Part shown: piece after piece, positions 37,905-47,047 of the stretch | Layout: every line of letters starts with the position of its first letter | How positions within the stretch are numbered: the first letter of the stretch is position 1 | Assembly: GCF_000820145.1 (NCBI RefSeq) | Contig: NZ_CDBW01000029.1 | Coordinates: forward strand, 1 to 64,000 | Length of the DNA: 64,000 nucleotides | Direction: 5' to 3' | Origin: Aeromonas sobria | GTDB lineage: Bacteria; Pseudomonadota; Gammaproteobacteria; Enterobacterales; Aeromonadaceae | Notes under the pieces: model-generated | The model's input: only the letters and a program-made list of their open reading frames with translations | Database searches by the model: none | What the model was told of the DNA's origin: nothing | Made by a program: the position numbers and the translations under genes

Positions 37905-39194
37905 CTAGTCTGCCTTGCACACCACGCAATTGCGGCCAGCCTGTTTGGCTTGATAGAGCATCTGGTCGGCGCGGGCGTAGAGGCTTTCCATCAATTCGCC
38001 CTCACTATTTTCCACCAACCCGGCGCTGATGGTGATGATGAGTTCATCGCCATCGTGCAGGGCTAACGGACTTTGCATCACCTGTTGGCACAGCCGTTCG
38101 GCCAGCGACGAAGCCGCCGACAACCTGGTGTTGGGCAGTAAAATGGCAAATTCGTCGCCGCCGATGCGGGCTAGCACATCTTCGCTGCGCAGCACCGATT
38201 GCATCACCCTGCCCAGATGAATCAGCGCCCTGTCCCCCAAGGGGTGACCATAGCGATCGTTGATGCACTTGAACTGATCCACGTCCAGTACCATCAGTAC
38301 CGATTTGACGTGGTGGCGGGCATTCAAACTCAGGTTCTTTTCGCATACCTCAAAGAAGAAACGGCGATTATAGAGGCCGGTGAGGCCATCTTGCACCGAC
38401 TGCTGGTGCAGTTGTTCCTTGAGTTGATGCAGCTCGGTGATATCGGAGGAGATGCCGATCAGGGTCGGGGTGCCATCGGCCAGTAAAAAGGGCACCTTGA
38501 CGGACCAGTAGTATTGCTGATTGCCCTCAATATCGGTCAATGACTCTTCCCCGGCTTGCAGCTCGCCCGTTTCGAATACCCGGTTGTCCAGCCGCCACAG
38601 CTGGCAGGCGCTGGCCGCAGGGATCACCTCGTCATCGCGCCGGTTGATGATCTGCTCGGCAGGAAGGCCAAGTAGATCAGAGACCTTTTGATTGACGTAG
38701 AGAAAGCGGTGCTGGCTGTCTTTCATATAGATATGGGCATCCACGTTGGCGAGGATAATTTCCAGCAATTGATGCTGTTCTGCCAGATGAGCCTCGATCT
38801 GCTTCTTCTCGGTGATATCGGTAGAGATGCCGCACAGGCCAATCAGTGCGCCATCCCTGCCATACATGGGCTTTTTTACGCTCCAGTAGATGCGTTTCTC
38901 ACCGGTCTCTTTGAGGTAGTTGATCTCCTCCTGACAAATCTCGATCTGCTGTGTCAGTACCTGACGATCATGACGTTGCAGGGTATCCGAGTGGTCGAGG
39001 TCAAAAAAAGCACTGTCATCCTGGCCCTGCAGCTCGGCCAGGGTGCAACCAAAGAGATCCAGCACGGCCTGATTGGCATAGACGTAGCGGCCATCCAGAT
39101 CTTTGGTAAAGAGGTAGGCACCGATCTCGTTGAAGATCGATTTGAGGTGATCCAGCTCATATTCTAATCGGGTGGATAAGGGGGCATCCTTCAT
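37905..39194 (-). CDS. Diguanylate cyclase with two PAS domains
   Basis: Soluble signalling protein of 429 residues. Two PAS/PAC units (about 12-130 and 135-255, each with a YWSVK-type core strand) precede a GGDEF domain (about 265-429). The active site IGGDEFAIL is intact, and RSED five residues earlier fits the inhibitory I-site that binds c-di-GMP. There is no EAL domain and no membrane segment. It should make c-di-GMP in response to a small ligand or redox cue. ATG 39194 was preferred because AAGGA is 11 bases away; ATG 39206 has none at a useful distance. Confidence 0.9.
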   Translation of the reverse strand: MKDAPLSTRLEYELDHLKSIFNEIGAYLFTKDLDGRYVYANQAVLDLFGCTLAELQGQDDSAFFDLDHSDTLQRHDRQVLTQQIEICQEEINYLKETGEKRIYWSVKKPMYGRDGALIGLCGISTDITEKKQIEAHLAEQHQLLEIILANVDAHIYMKDSQHRFLYVNQKVSDLLGLPAEQIINRRDDEVIPAASACQLWRLDNRVFETGELQAGEESLTDIEGNQQYYWSVKVPFLLADGTPTLIGISSDITELHQLKEQLHQQSVQDGLTGLYNRRFFFEVCEKNLSLNARHHVKSVLMVLDVDQFKCINDRYGHPLGDRALIHLGRVMQSVLRSEDVLARIGGDEFAILLPNTRLSAASSLAERLCQQVMQSPLALHDGDELIITISAGLVENSEGELMESLYARADQMLYQAKQAGRNCVVCKAD

Positions 39195-39440
39195 GGGGTT
39201 GGCCATCCTTGGTCATTACAATGCGAGCGTTGTATACCGATGTAATGGGTATCAACTGCTTTAAATTAAGCACGGATCCCGAGATCATTCACGATTATTC
39301 CCGCAAGATCAGCGCCATATCACAAAGCATCTGTTGTGGGTGACGTGGCGGGATTTATAAGAGCCCTTTGCGAAGGCAGCCAGCACCTGTGGCGCCGGGG
39401 TGAGCGGCCATTATTGACGAGATCGACCGGATCGATGTAG

Positions 39441-39644
39441 TTACCCCTGCGGTATTCTGACCCCTTTATCAAGATAGAGGCTGCTGTAGTGAGAGCGATG
39501 GGTGACGAACATCACCTGATGACGGCTACCGTCGGAGAGGATAATAAAGTCGCCCGTCATGGCGGGGCTCTGCAGGGTGATCTCCTGCTCCGGGGTGGTC
39601 AGGCGATCGACATCTTCTTTGAAGGTGAGGGTGTAAGAGTACAT
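39441..39644 (-). CDS. Small hypothetical protein
   Basis: A 67-residue protein, starting at ATG 39644 behind GGAGCGCC; a longer reading from 39656 uses GTG. It is mixed strand-like and polar (YTLTFKEDVDRLTTPEQEI, MTGDFIILSDGSRHQVMFV) with no membrane segment or cysteine. The alternating hydrophobic pattern suggests a small beta fold. No family is recognised. Confidence 0.55.
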   Translation of the reverse strand: MYSYTLTFKEDVDRLTTPEQEITLQSPAMTGDFIILSDGSRHQVMFVTHRSHYSSLYLDKGVRIPQG

Positions 39645-39810
39645 ATGGCGCTCCACTGCTGGCTCATATCAAACACTCTGTTGAAGGTAGCTGCTGGCAA
39701 GGCCATACGCGGAGCCCGAATGGCGCCGTTAGAGCAAAAAGCAGGATAATCGGGTTGAACCGGGTTTTGGGGGGGAGCCGTAATCTGGTTAACCCAGGCC
39801 ACTGATGTGC

Positions 39811-39866
39811 AAAACCGCCAGCTTAAGGTGGCCAACATATCGGGCTCACTTCACGCTGGCGGTTTT
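39811..39866 (-). terminator. Long-range inverted repeat, possible terminator
   Basis: AAAACCGCCAGC and its complement enclose about 32 bases, with TTTT on each outer flank. It lies 24 bases downstream of the 35-residue minus-strand gene and may end its transcript. Confidence 0.5.
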
Positions 39867-39889
39867 TCTTATTGAGGTATGTTCAGCTG

Positions 39890-39997
39890 CTATTTCAGGG
39901 CTTTTTTCAGTTTCTTGATCTTGCCTTCATGTTTGGCAATTTTCTCAAGACGTGCGGCGATCTTCTTCTTGATCTCTTTTTTGTTCACTTTGGCCAT
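39890..39997 (-). CDS. 35-residue lysine-rich small protein
   Basis: A short gene with a textbook binding site (AAAGGAG, eight bases before ATG 39997) and a stop at 39890. The product begins MAKVNKKEIKKKIAARL; roughly half its residues are Lys or Arg, and its heptad-like spacing of Ile/Leu suggests one amphipathic helix. It has no cysteine or signal peptide. Such peptides often bind RNA, ribosomes or acidic partners, but nothing here shows which. A possible terminator follows. Confidence 0.65.
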   Translation of the reverse strand: MAKVNKKEIKKKIAARLEKIAKHEGKIKKLKKALK

Positions 39998-40308
39998 AGG
40001 TGGCGCTCCTTTGCTATGGGGACACACAAGGTGTCATGGTGGTCTGTCCTTCGACAACCCAGCCTGCCACAGGCGCCCGCTCTGGGCCAGCACTCTGTTG
40101 TATTAATAGACAGTTTTCGCTGGGGTGACGATATACCAGGCCGTCGAGAATTCAGACAGATCAGTGACACTGCGGTGGGAAGATCTGCAGGCCGGCATGG
40201 TACTTTTCGGCGTTGTGTCCACCGGTTGCCACATTCATGATGCCATTAGCGTCGCCCCATGGCGGACGAATTAGCGGTGTCGCCGAATCCTTGTTGGTAG
40301 GCCGACCC
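39998..40308. other. Intergenic stretch before hydrolase end
   Basis: About 310 bases with no supported gene. A minus-strand frame (40161-40397) reads sensibly at its end (NVATGGHNAEKYHAGLQIF) but has no binding site or start and overlaps the hydrolase; it may be a gene relic. Confidence 0.4.
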
Positions 40309-41550
40309 TTATGCCTTATGCGGGGCAAGCCATTGCAGCAGTTGTTGGCCCACTTGCGGGCTGGCGAGCAGGGCCATATGGCTGGTGCGGTAGGCAATCA
40401 TGGTATGAGAAGGGGGGAAGGTCAGCTGGTGGCGAGCCTCGTTGTGCTGGCCGAGGGCGCTACGCAAGGGGACCAGCCCATCGCCAATCAATCTGTCTGC
40501 CAGCAGACTGCGTTTGGCGGCGGTGGTGGCCGCGATGGCAAAGCAGTTCACCCCGGCAGGCAGGGGTAGTGGTGTGCGCGGATCTCGCAAGTGCGTAGGG
40601 TGGACGGGCGCTGCGAGCGGCTCGATCACCTTGCCGTGGCGCAGATCCTTGATCCCGATGCTGCGCACCCTTGCCAGCCTGACAAAGGGCTCGGTGTAAG
40701 TGGTAGCGGGCAACAGTTGCTCTAGCCAATGGCCTGCATGTTCCAGCGGCGCACCATGGTGGGGGGTGCCGATAAAGAGCAGGTTGCGCAGGTGTGCGGG
40801 CCAGGCGAGATCACCGTGGTTGGCATAATGACAAGCGCTGCGGGCAACCAGTCCCCCCATGCTGTAGCCCAGCACGCTGATCTCCTTGAGTTGCCCCGGC
40901 CAGTGGTTGGTCAACTGTTCCAGCAACAGGGCCAGCTGTTGGCCATTTTGGGCAATGGGCAGCCCCGAGTTGTAGCGCAGATAGAGGGGCACATAACCAA
41001 GGGTATTAGCCAGATTTTCCCCATGATTGACGGGCTGGTCCTGATAGCGGGTTTGCCACTGCAGATCATTCATGCACAGGCCATGCACCATCAACAGTAC
41101 CCGTCCTTCGGGGGGAAGATCTGCGGGCATCGCCTGCCAATCAAGAGGCTTGTCTTGATAGCGCAGGGTCATGGGGGTGGCGAGGGCGTTGTCGCTCTCG
41201 ACCAGCTTGTCCCCCATTATCCCGTTGAGGGTGGCGATCAGAGCGGCGCGTTTGGGGGTCTCGGGAATGTGGTGCAACGGCGGGGTCGGCGGCAGGTGCG
41301 TCAGCAGCCCATTAATGCCATGGCTCAAGGTGTTGGCCGCCCCATGCACACCTTTGTAAACCAGCCCGGTGATCCCCCCAGTCTTCCCTTTGTCTCGCCC
41401 CTTAAACCCCATGCCGCTCAATATCGCTTGATGCACAGCTTCGGTCATCTGTACTGCGGCGGGCAGGGCCAGGGTGAGCAACTGCGCCAGCTCGCGGAGA
41501 TCCGAAACATGCCACGAGGAGGGTTGTGGTTTGTCTGTCGACTGGGTCAT
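40309..41550 (-). CDS. Alpha/beta-hydrolase (esterase/lipase family)
   Basis: A 413-residue serine hydrolase. The oxyanion strand LLMVHGLCMND is near residue 152 and the nucleophile elbow LGYSMGGLVAR near 227; a candidate acid and histidine lie in the last third (SHTMIAYRTSHM near 390). The N-terminal 130 residues are helical and unlike the core. No signal peptide is seen, so it is probably cytoplasmic. ATG 41550 follows CAAGGG at seven bases; the frame is open further but has no better start. Substrate unknown. Confidence 0.85.
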   Translation of the reverse strand: MTQSTDKPQPSSWHVSDLRELAQLLTLALPAAVQMTEAVHQAILSGMGFKGRDKGKTGGITGLVYKGVHGAANTLSHGINGLLTHLPPTPPLHHIPETPKRAALIATLNGIMGDKLVESDNALATPMTLRYQDKPLDWQAMPADLPPEGRVLLMVHGLCMNDLQWQTRYQDQPVNHGENLANTLGYVPLYLRYNSGLPIAQNGQQLALLLEQLTNHWPGQLKEISVLGYSMGGLVARSACHYANHGDLAWPAHLRNLLFIGTPHHGAPLEHAGHWLEQLLPATTYTEPFVRLARVRSIGIKDLRHGKVIEPLAAPVHPTHLRDPRTPLPLPAGVNCFAIAATTAAKRSLLADRLIGDGLVPLRSALGQHNEARHQLTFPPSHTMIAYRTSHMALLASPQVGQQLLQWLAPHKA

Positions 41551-41766
41551 GGGAAGCCCTTGTGAAAGCGGGTATCGCGTTGTCGGCCCGTGCCGTACAT
41601 TGGCGGCGTATCTCTCTATCAAACCAGCTTGCGCTGTTTGTGGCGGGTTTACCAGTAACGGGCCGGGCATGGTGGGGCTGATGAGAACCGCTTGCGAAGC
41701 CGGTCACAGTAATGACAGGGAAAATCACCTCTACTTCGTCATATGAAGCCGTATGGGGAGGTGAGA

Positions 41767-42753
41767 ATGTCGCTGTTTGATGAAGTCCGGGTACAGGAAT
41801 TGTGTGTCCGGCGGCTCGATAGCCAGGATGCGAAGGGTTGTTCGTTCAATAGCAAGCATGGCCACGAGTTGCAGGCCCTGCTGCAGGCGGTGGGCGGGGT
41901 AAGGCCGGTCGGTCGCAGTGCCCGTCATGTATTGACGGAGGCGGGACGCGCTTATCTGATCGGACAGTTGGCGCAGGTGCAGCCCCCCGAACCGGACAAG
42001 GGAGAGCAGTTGCAAAGCCTGGGGATAGCGTTGCCGTCACAGCTCAATCAGGCCAGCTTTCATGCGCTCTGGCACGGGGATAGCAAACATCCGCGCGTCG
42101 GGGACAACGCCAGCCCACAGTGTGCGAATATGACCTTGACGCAGGATGAGGTGATCCGTCTGCGCACGCTGGATCCGCTCTCATTGGTCGATCAGCATGG
42201 TCAACCTCAGGATATGACAGCGGTGATAACGCTACTGGGTGAGCTGGCCTTGCCTGAACGGGCGCTGGCCACCCTGGCGGCCATCTGGTGGCAAGGGCAT
42301 CAGGTCATCACGGTGGAGAACAAGGGCGCCTTTGTTGACTACCCGCTCCAGCCCGGGCAACTGCTGCTGTTTGCCCCCGGGCGTAATACCACCCTTGCTA
42401 AACGGCTTATCCCGCTATTGCCGCAGGGGGTGCAGTGGGCTCACTTTGGCGATCTCGATCAACGGGGTATTGATATCGCTATCGAGCTGGCGCGCGACCT
42501 TGATCGTCCAGCGCTGCTCTGGCTACCTTGCGATCTGCGGCCCTATCTGGGTCATTACGCCCGACCTGTGGGCTCCTTCACCGCTGGCAGTGGCAAGATC
42601 CCTTGGCGTGCGCTGCCGTTGGTTGATGATGAAGGGGGAACGGAAGCGCTCCCTTGGCTGGATGTGCTGAGGAGTCAGGCTCGGTGGCTCGAGCAGGAGG
42701 TATTGATTACCGCGTCAGCTTGGCGGTGCTGGCCATTGGCAAGGTCGAGTTGA
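41767..42753 (+). CDS. Orphan protein with Toprim/JetD-like C-terminal domain
   Basis: A 328-residue protein with a strong GGAGGTGAG binding site before ATG 41767. The N-terminal 100 residues look like winged-helix units. The C-terminal part has VENKGAFVDYPLQ near 193, then AHFGDLDQRGIDIAIELA near 233, the glutamate and DxD-like pattern of Toprim nuclease domains in JetD (Wadjet) and topoisomerase VI A proteins. No jetA, jetB or jetC genes are near, so it is not a complete Wadjet system. Function: probably DNA or RNA cleavage, by inference. Confidence 0.7.
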   Translation: MSLFDEVRVQELCVRRLDSQDAKGCSFNSKHGHELQALLQAVGGVRPVGRSARHVLTEAGRAYLIGQLAQVQPPEPDKGEQLQSLGIALPSQLNQASFHALWHGDSKHPRVGDNASPQCANMTLTQDEVIRLRTLDPLSLVDQHGQPQDMTAVITLLGELALPERALATLAAIWWQGHQVITVENKGAFVDYPLQPGQLLLFAPGRNTTLAKRLIPLLPQGVQWAHFGDLDQRGIDIAIELARDLDRPALLWLPCDLRPYLGHYARPVGSFTAGSGKIPWRALPLVDDEGGTEALPWLDVLRSQARWLEQEVLITASAWRCWPLARSS

Positions 42754-43681
42754 ACTCATCAGGACGTCACTCATCTGCAGAATAGTGGTGATGCTATCGT
42801 TATGTCAGAGCGAACCTTCGGATGGCTACTATTATCATCTTGCCATGATGAGGGATGTATAAATATTCCAGCATGGCCATTGAATAAGAGCTTTTATCAT
42901 TATCGTGGTGTGTTTATATCCATTTACGTGTTGGTTAATTACGTGAGGTGACGTTAAGGTAAATATTGTGCTGTTTAACAATGTAACTTGTATATTAACG
43001 AACAACTCATCAACAATTGCGACATTGCCAATATGTTAATAGCGCGGTGCCGACGTTTTTGGGAACGTCTTTTGAATGTGAATCACCATTCATCTTTGTG
43101 CGTAAATTTCGCCATTTGAGAAAATTTTTCCCATCGGATAAGCAGGGCGGTTGTAGGGGCTATTTTTCCATTGATAGCGTGGTAGGTGCCAACAAGGGGA
43201 GCGCAATGGGCCTGACGCAAGCCTGACCCGCTACCCGCTACCCGCCAGTGCTGCCAGTGCTGCCGGTGAAGGCGCATCAGGCAAGGGAGCCAAGCATCCA
43301 GTCTGATAGGGGGCAGCAACGTGGATGACAAAAATATGCGGCTGGGTGCATGAAGATATATCCAGCGGAGCATTTATGGCGGCGTATCCGGTTTGTGAAA
43401 TTAAGAATGTACCCAAGTCGCCGCCCATATTAATTTAACCATTTGGTAAAGATTGGTCTGTTGTGCGATTAATTATTTTGCATCCAATTAAATTCATTAA
43501 ATTTATGCGTTAGTTGGTATCTCTTTAGGGGTAAATGATTTTATTTGTGATGTAGCTCGCCTCGAAAATAGGGGTAAGCCTGTCGAAATTGATAGAGATC
43601 AATACTGCAGGGGGGGTGAGTCCTTAGCATTTCCGCTATTAAGCATTTACCAAACAAGTGCTCACTACGGGAATAAGAAGA
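42754..43681. promoter_or_regulatory. Long AT-rich upstream region of the hyb operon
   Basis: About 930 bases with no supported gene. It is AT-rich except for 43140-43330, where short direct repeats occur (ACCCGCT twice and CAGTGCTGC twice around 43226-43265). The FNR palindrome at 43589-43602 and its promoter lie at the right end. Confidence 0.6.
43589..43602. promoter_or_regulatory. FNR box upstream of hybO
   Basis: TTGAT-AGAG-ATCAA is a perfect match to the FNR consensus. Its centre at 43595.5 would sit at about -41.5 of a start near 43637, with TAGCAT at 43625-43630 as a -10, the class II activator geometry. It predicts anaerobic induction of hydrogenase 2. Confidence 0.75.
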
Positions 43682-44815
43682 ATGGTCGAGGATAATTTTT
43701 TATCGGCTCATGGGATTAATCGCCGTGATTTTATGAAATTGTGTGCCGGGATGGCCGCAACCCTGGGATTAAGTCAGAATGCCGTCGCCAAGATGGCCAC
43801 CGCGCTCACCAGCCCCGAGCGGCCGCCGGTGATCTGGATTGGGGCGCAGGAGTGTACCGGTTGTACCGAGTCACTGCTGCGCGCTACACACCCCACCATC
43901 GAGAACCTGATCCTCAATACCATTTCGCTGGAGTACCACGAGGTGCTCTCGGCGGCTTTTGGTCATCAGGCGGAAGAGAACAAGCACAACGCCATCAAGC
44001 GCTATAAAGGCAAGTATCTGCTAGTGGTGGATGGCTCCATTCCACTGAAAGATGGTGGCGTCTACTGCATGGTGGCCGGTGAGCCCATCGTCGACCATAT
44101 TCGCCGTGCCGCCGCCGATGCGGCTGCTGTCATCGCCATCGGCTCCTGCTCCGCCTGGGGCGGTGTGCCTGCCAGCGGTAGCAACCCGACCGGCGCCGTC
44201 AGCCTGGAAGAGGCCCTCGGTAATATCGGCACCCCGATCATCAATATCCCGGGTTGCCCGCCCAATCCCCACAACTTCCTCACCACGGTTGCCTACTACA
44301 TCACTTACGGCAAGCTGCCAGCGCTGGATAGCAAGAAACGTCCGCTGTTTGCCTACGAGCGTCTGATCCATGAGAACTGCGAGCGTCGTCCGCACTTCGA
44401 CGCTGGCCGTTTTGCCAAGGAGTTTGGCGATGAGGGCCATCGTCAGGGCTGGTGCCTCTACCATCTGGGCTGCAAGGGGCCGGAGACCTACGGCAACTGC
44501 TCGACCCTGGAGTTCTGCGATGTGGGCGGCGGCATCTGGCCGGTCGGCATCGGCCACCCCTGCTATGGCTGCAACGAGCAGGGGGTCGGTTTTAGCAAGG
44601 GGATCTTCCAGCTCGCCAAGGTAGAGAACCCGACCCCGCGGGTGGATAAACCCGATGTGAAGATCCAGGAGGGGGGCTATACCTCGCCCACCGCGACCGG
44701 CCTGATCGGTGGCGCCCTCGGGGTGCTGGTAGGTGTGAGTCTGATGACGGTGCGTGAACTCGGTCGCCAGCAGAAGCGCCACGAAGCCGGGCAGCACCCA
44801 TCACGGGAGGAGTAA
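43682..44815 (+). CDS. hybO: Hydrogenase-2 small subunit
   Basis: [NiFe]-hydrogenase electron-transfer subunit, 377 residues (E. coli HybO 372). A twin-arginine motif NRRDFMKL near residue 14 sends the folded enzyme to the periplasm. The proximal-cluster motif [12 protein letters not shown] near 60 and the cysteine-rich [11 protein letters not shown] near 290 bind Fe-S clusters; a C-terminal helix (about 335-358) anchors it. ATG 43682 fits the homologue; a GTG at 43658 is less likely. First gene of hybOABCDE. Confidence 0.95.
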   Translation: MVEDNFLSAHGINRRDFMKLCAGMAATLGLSQNAVAKMATALTSPERPPVIWIGAQECTGCTESLLRATHPTIENLILNTISLEYHEVLSAAFGHQAEENKHNAIKRYKGKYLLVVDGSIPLKDGGVYCMVAGEPIVDHIRRAAADAAAVIAIGSCSAWGGVPASGSNPTGAVSLEEALGNIGTPIINIPGCPPNPHNFLTTVAYYITYGKLPALDSKKRPLFAYERLIHENCERRPHFDAGRFAKEFGDEGHRQGWCLYHLGCKGPETYGNCSTLEFCDVGGGIWPVGIGHPCYGCNEQGVGFSKGIFQLAKVENPTPRVDKPDVKIQEGGYTSPTATGLIGGALGVLVGVSLMTVRELGRQQKRHEAGQHPSREE

Positions 44816-44817
44816 CC

Positions 44818-45867
44818 GTGAACAGACGCAATTTCCTCAAATTCGCCTCTGCCAGTGCACTGGCGGCAGGGGCTGCCGTGCCCGGCACTGCCATGGCGGC
44901 GGCAAAGAACAAACCGCCCATTCCCGGGTCGCTCGGCATGTTGTATGACTCCACACTCTGCGTCGGCTGTCAGGCCTGTGTGGCGGAGTGTCAGCGTCTC
45001 AACGGCAACCCGTCCAATCCGGAGGGAGCACAGACCTGGTCCACCAACGACAAGCTGACCCCCTACACCAACAACATCATTCAGGTGTGGAAGAGCGGCA
45101 CGGGTGAGCATAAGGATCAGCTGGTGGATGGCTACGCCTACATCAAGAAGCAGTGCATGCACTGCGTCGATCCCAACTGCGTCTCGGTCTGTCCGGTGCA
45201 GGCCCTAAAAAAAGATCCCAAGACCGGCATCGTTCACTACGACCCAAGCGTCTGCACCGGCTGCCGCTACTGCATGGTGGGCTGCCCGTTCGATGTGCCC
45301 AAGTATGACTACGACAACCCGCTGGGGGCGATCCACAAGTGCGAGCTCTGCAACCAGAAAGGGCTTGAGCGGATTGATCAGGGCAAACTGCCTGGCTGTG
45401 TCGAGGTGTGCCCCACCGGCGCCGTGATTTTCGGCACCCGCGAGGAGCTGATGGCCGAGGCCAAGCGCCGCCTGCTGGCGAGCCCTGGCAGTGAATATGC
45501 CTATCCGCGCCAGACCTTCAGCGCCAACGATCCTTACCTGCACGAGGTGCCCAACTACCAGCCTTACGTCTATGGCGAGAAGGAGGGGGGCGGCACTCAG
45601 GTGCTGGTGCTGGCCGGGGTGCCCTATACCAAGCTCGACATGCCCGATCTGCCGGAGCTCTCCTCCGGTGCCCGCTCCGAGCATATCCAGCACACCCTCT
45701 ACAAGGGGATGGTGCTACCCATGGTGGTGCTGACCGGCCTCTCGGTGCTGATCCGCCGCAATACCAAGAAGAACGGTCACGATCACCATCATGACGATGA
45801 TCATGATCAGGGGAGTGCGCAGATCAAGGATCAGGACGCAACAAAGGGAGGCAAGGATCATGAGTAA
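44818..45867 (+). CDS. hybA: Hydrogenase-2 ferredoxin subunit HybA
   Basis: Periplasmic four-cluster ferredoxin that passes electrons from HybOC to HybB; 349 residues. It begins with a GTG codon and a Tat signal ([11 protein letters not shown]). Four cysteine groups are seen: [11 protein letters not shown] near 42, [14 protein letters not shown] near 112, [14 protein letters not shown] near 145 and CELC..GCVEVCP near 180-200. A C-terminal membrane helix (about 300-315) is followed by an Asp/His-rich tail (about 320-333). It starts two bases after hybO and overlaps hybB by eight. Confidence 0.95.
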   Translation: MNRRNFLKFASASALAAGAAVPGTAMAAAKNKPPIPGSLGMLYDSTLCVGCQACVAECQRLNGNPSNPEGAQTWSTNDKLTPYTNNIIQVWKSGTGEHKDQLVDGYAYIKKQCMHCVDPNCVSVCPVQALKKDPKTGIVHYDPSVCTGCRYCMVGCPFDVPKYDYDNPLGAIHKCELCNQKGLERIDQGKLPGCVEVCPTGAVIFGTREELMAEAKRRLLASPGSEYAYPRQTFSANDPYLHEVPNYQPYVYGEKEGGGTQVLVLAGVPYTKLDMPDLPELSSGARSEHIQHTLYKGMVLPMVVLTGLSVLIRRNTKKNGHDHHHDDDHDQGSAQIKDQDATKGGKDHE

Positions 45868-47047
45868 CCATAAAGCTCATCCCCTCGGCGGCAAGCTGGT
45901 CAGCTGGCCGGTGCTGGTGCTGGCACCTTTTGCCGTGCTGTGCGGCATGCTGATCCTCAAACGTCTCGTCTTCGGTCTGGGCTCGGTCACCGATCTCAAC
46001 GGCGGCTATCCCTGGGGGCTGTGGATCTCCTTTGACCTGCTGATCGGCACCGGTTTCGCCTGTGGCGGCTGGGCGCTGGCCTGGGCGGTCTATGTGTTCA
46101 ACCGCGGCGAGTATCACCCGCTGGTGCGGCCAGCCCTGCTGGCGAGCCTGTTCGGCTACTCGCTCGGTGGTCTCTCCATCACCATCGACGTGGGGCGTTA
46201 CTGGAACCTGCCGTACTTCTACCTGCCCGGCCACTTCAACACCTCCTCGGTGCTGTTCGAGACGGCGGTCTGCATGACCATCTATATCGGGGTGATGGCG
46301 CTGGAGTTCGCGCCCGTGCTGCTGGAAAAGTTTGGCTGGAAGGCGTCACTCATTCGCCTCAACAAGATCATGTTCTTCGTGCTGGCGCTGGGGGCCCTGC
46401 TGCCCACCATGCACCAGTCCTCCATGGGCTCCCTGATGATAGTGGCGGGGGAGAAGATCCATCCGCTCTGGCAAAGCTACGAGCTGCTGCCGGTCTTCTC
46501 CTTGCTGACCGCATTCATCATGGGCTTTTCCATCGTGGTGTTTGAGGGCTCTTTGGTACAGGCGGGACTGGCGGGGCGGGGCCCCAACGAGAAGTCGCTC
46601 TTCTACAAGCTGACCCAGGTGATCGACATCTTCCTGATCCTGTTTGTGGCGCTGCGCTTTGCCGAGATCGTCATCAATGACAAGTCGGAGTACCTCTCCG
46701 ATCTCAATCGCTTTTCCATCATGTTCTGGAGCGAGATTGCGCTGATGATCTTCCCGTTGCTGGTGTTCCACTGGGACAAGAGCCGCCGGGATTCGCGCAT
46801 GTTGTTCCTGGGGGCCCTCAGCATGCTGCTGGGCGCAGCCCTCTGGCGACTGGATTACTCCCTGCTCGCCTTCAACCCCGGCAATGGCTACCACTACTTC
46901 CCCTCCGCGGAGGAGGTGCTGATCTCCCTGGGCTTCGTCGCCATCGAGGTGTGTGCCTATTTGCTGTTGATCCGGCTCTTGCCGGTACTGCCATCACTTG
47001 AACGTGTTCACCAAGATTATCAGGCCCGAGGGAAAGCCAACGTATGA
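45860..47047 (+). CDS. hybB: Hydrogenase-2 membrane subunit HybB
   Basis: NrfD-family integral membrane protein, 395 residues (E. coli 392), about ten helices, which hands electrons to menaquinone. Conserved helix segments include [20 protein letters not shown] near 45 and [17 protein letters not shown] near 118. ATG 45860 overlaps the hybA end; the frame is open upstream but the homologue starts here. It overlaps hybC by four bases. Confidence 0.95.
   Translation: MSNHKAHPLGGKLVSWPVLVLAPFAVLCGMLILKRLVFGLGSVTDLNGGYPWGLWISFDLLIGTGFACGGWALAWAVYVFNRGEYHPLVRPALLASLFGYSLGGLSITIDVGRYWNLPYFYLPGHFNTSSVLFETAVCMTIYIGVMALEFAPVLLEKFGWKASLIRLNKIMFFVLALGALLPTMHQSSMGSLMIVAGEKIHPLWQSYELLPVFSLLTAFIMGFSIVVFEGSLVQAGLAGRGPNEKSLFYKLTQVIDIFLILFVALRFAEIVINDKSEYLSDLNRFSIMFWSEIALMIFPLLVFHWDKSRRDSRMLFLGALSMLLGAALWRLDYSLLAFNPGNGYHYFPSAEEVLISLGFVAIEVCAYLLLIRLLPVLPSLERVHQDYQARGKANV

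Noticed and set aside
40161-40397. Minus-strand frame with plausible tail residues
   Set aside because: No start or binding site, and it overlaps the hydrolase gene; at best a relic.
41767-42753. Complete Wadjet defence system
   Set aside because: Only a JetD-like C-terminal domain is present; jetA, jetB and jetC are not nearby.
43226-43265. Short direct repeats as a CRISPR or phase-variable tract
   Set aside because: Only two copies of 7- and 9-base units with no spacers; simple slippage repeats.
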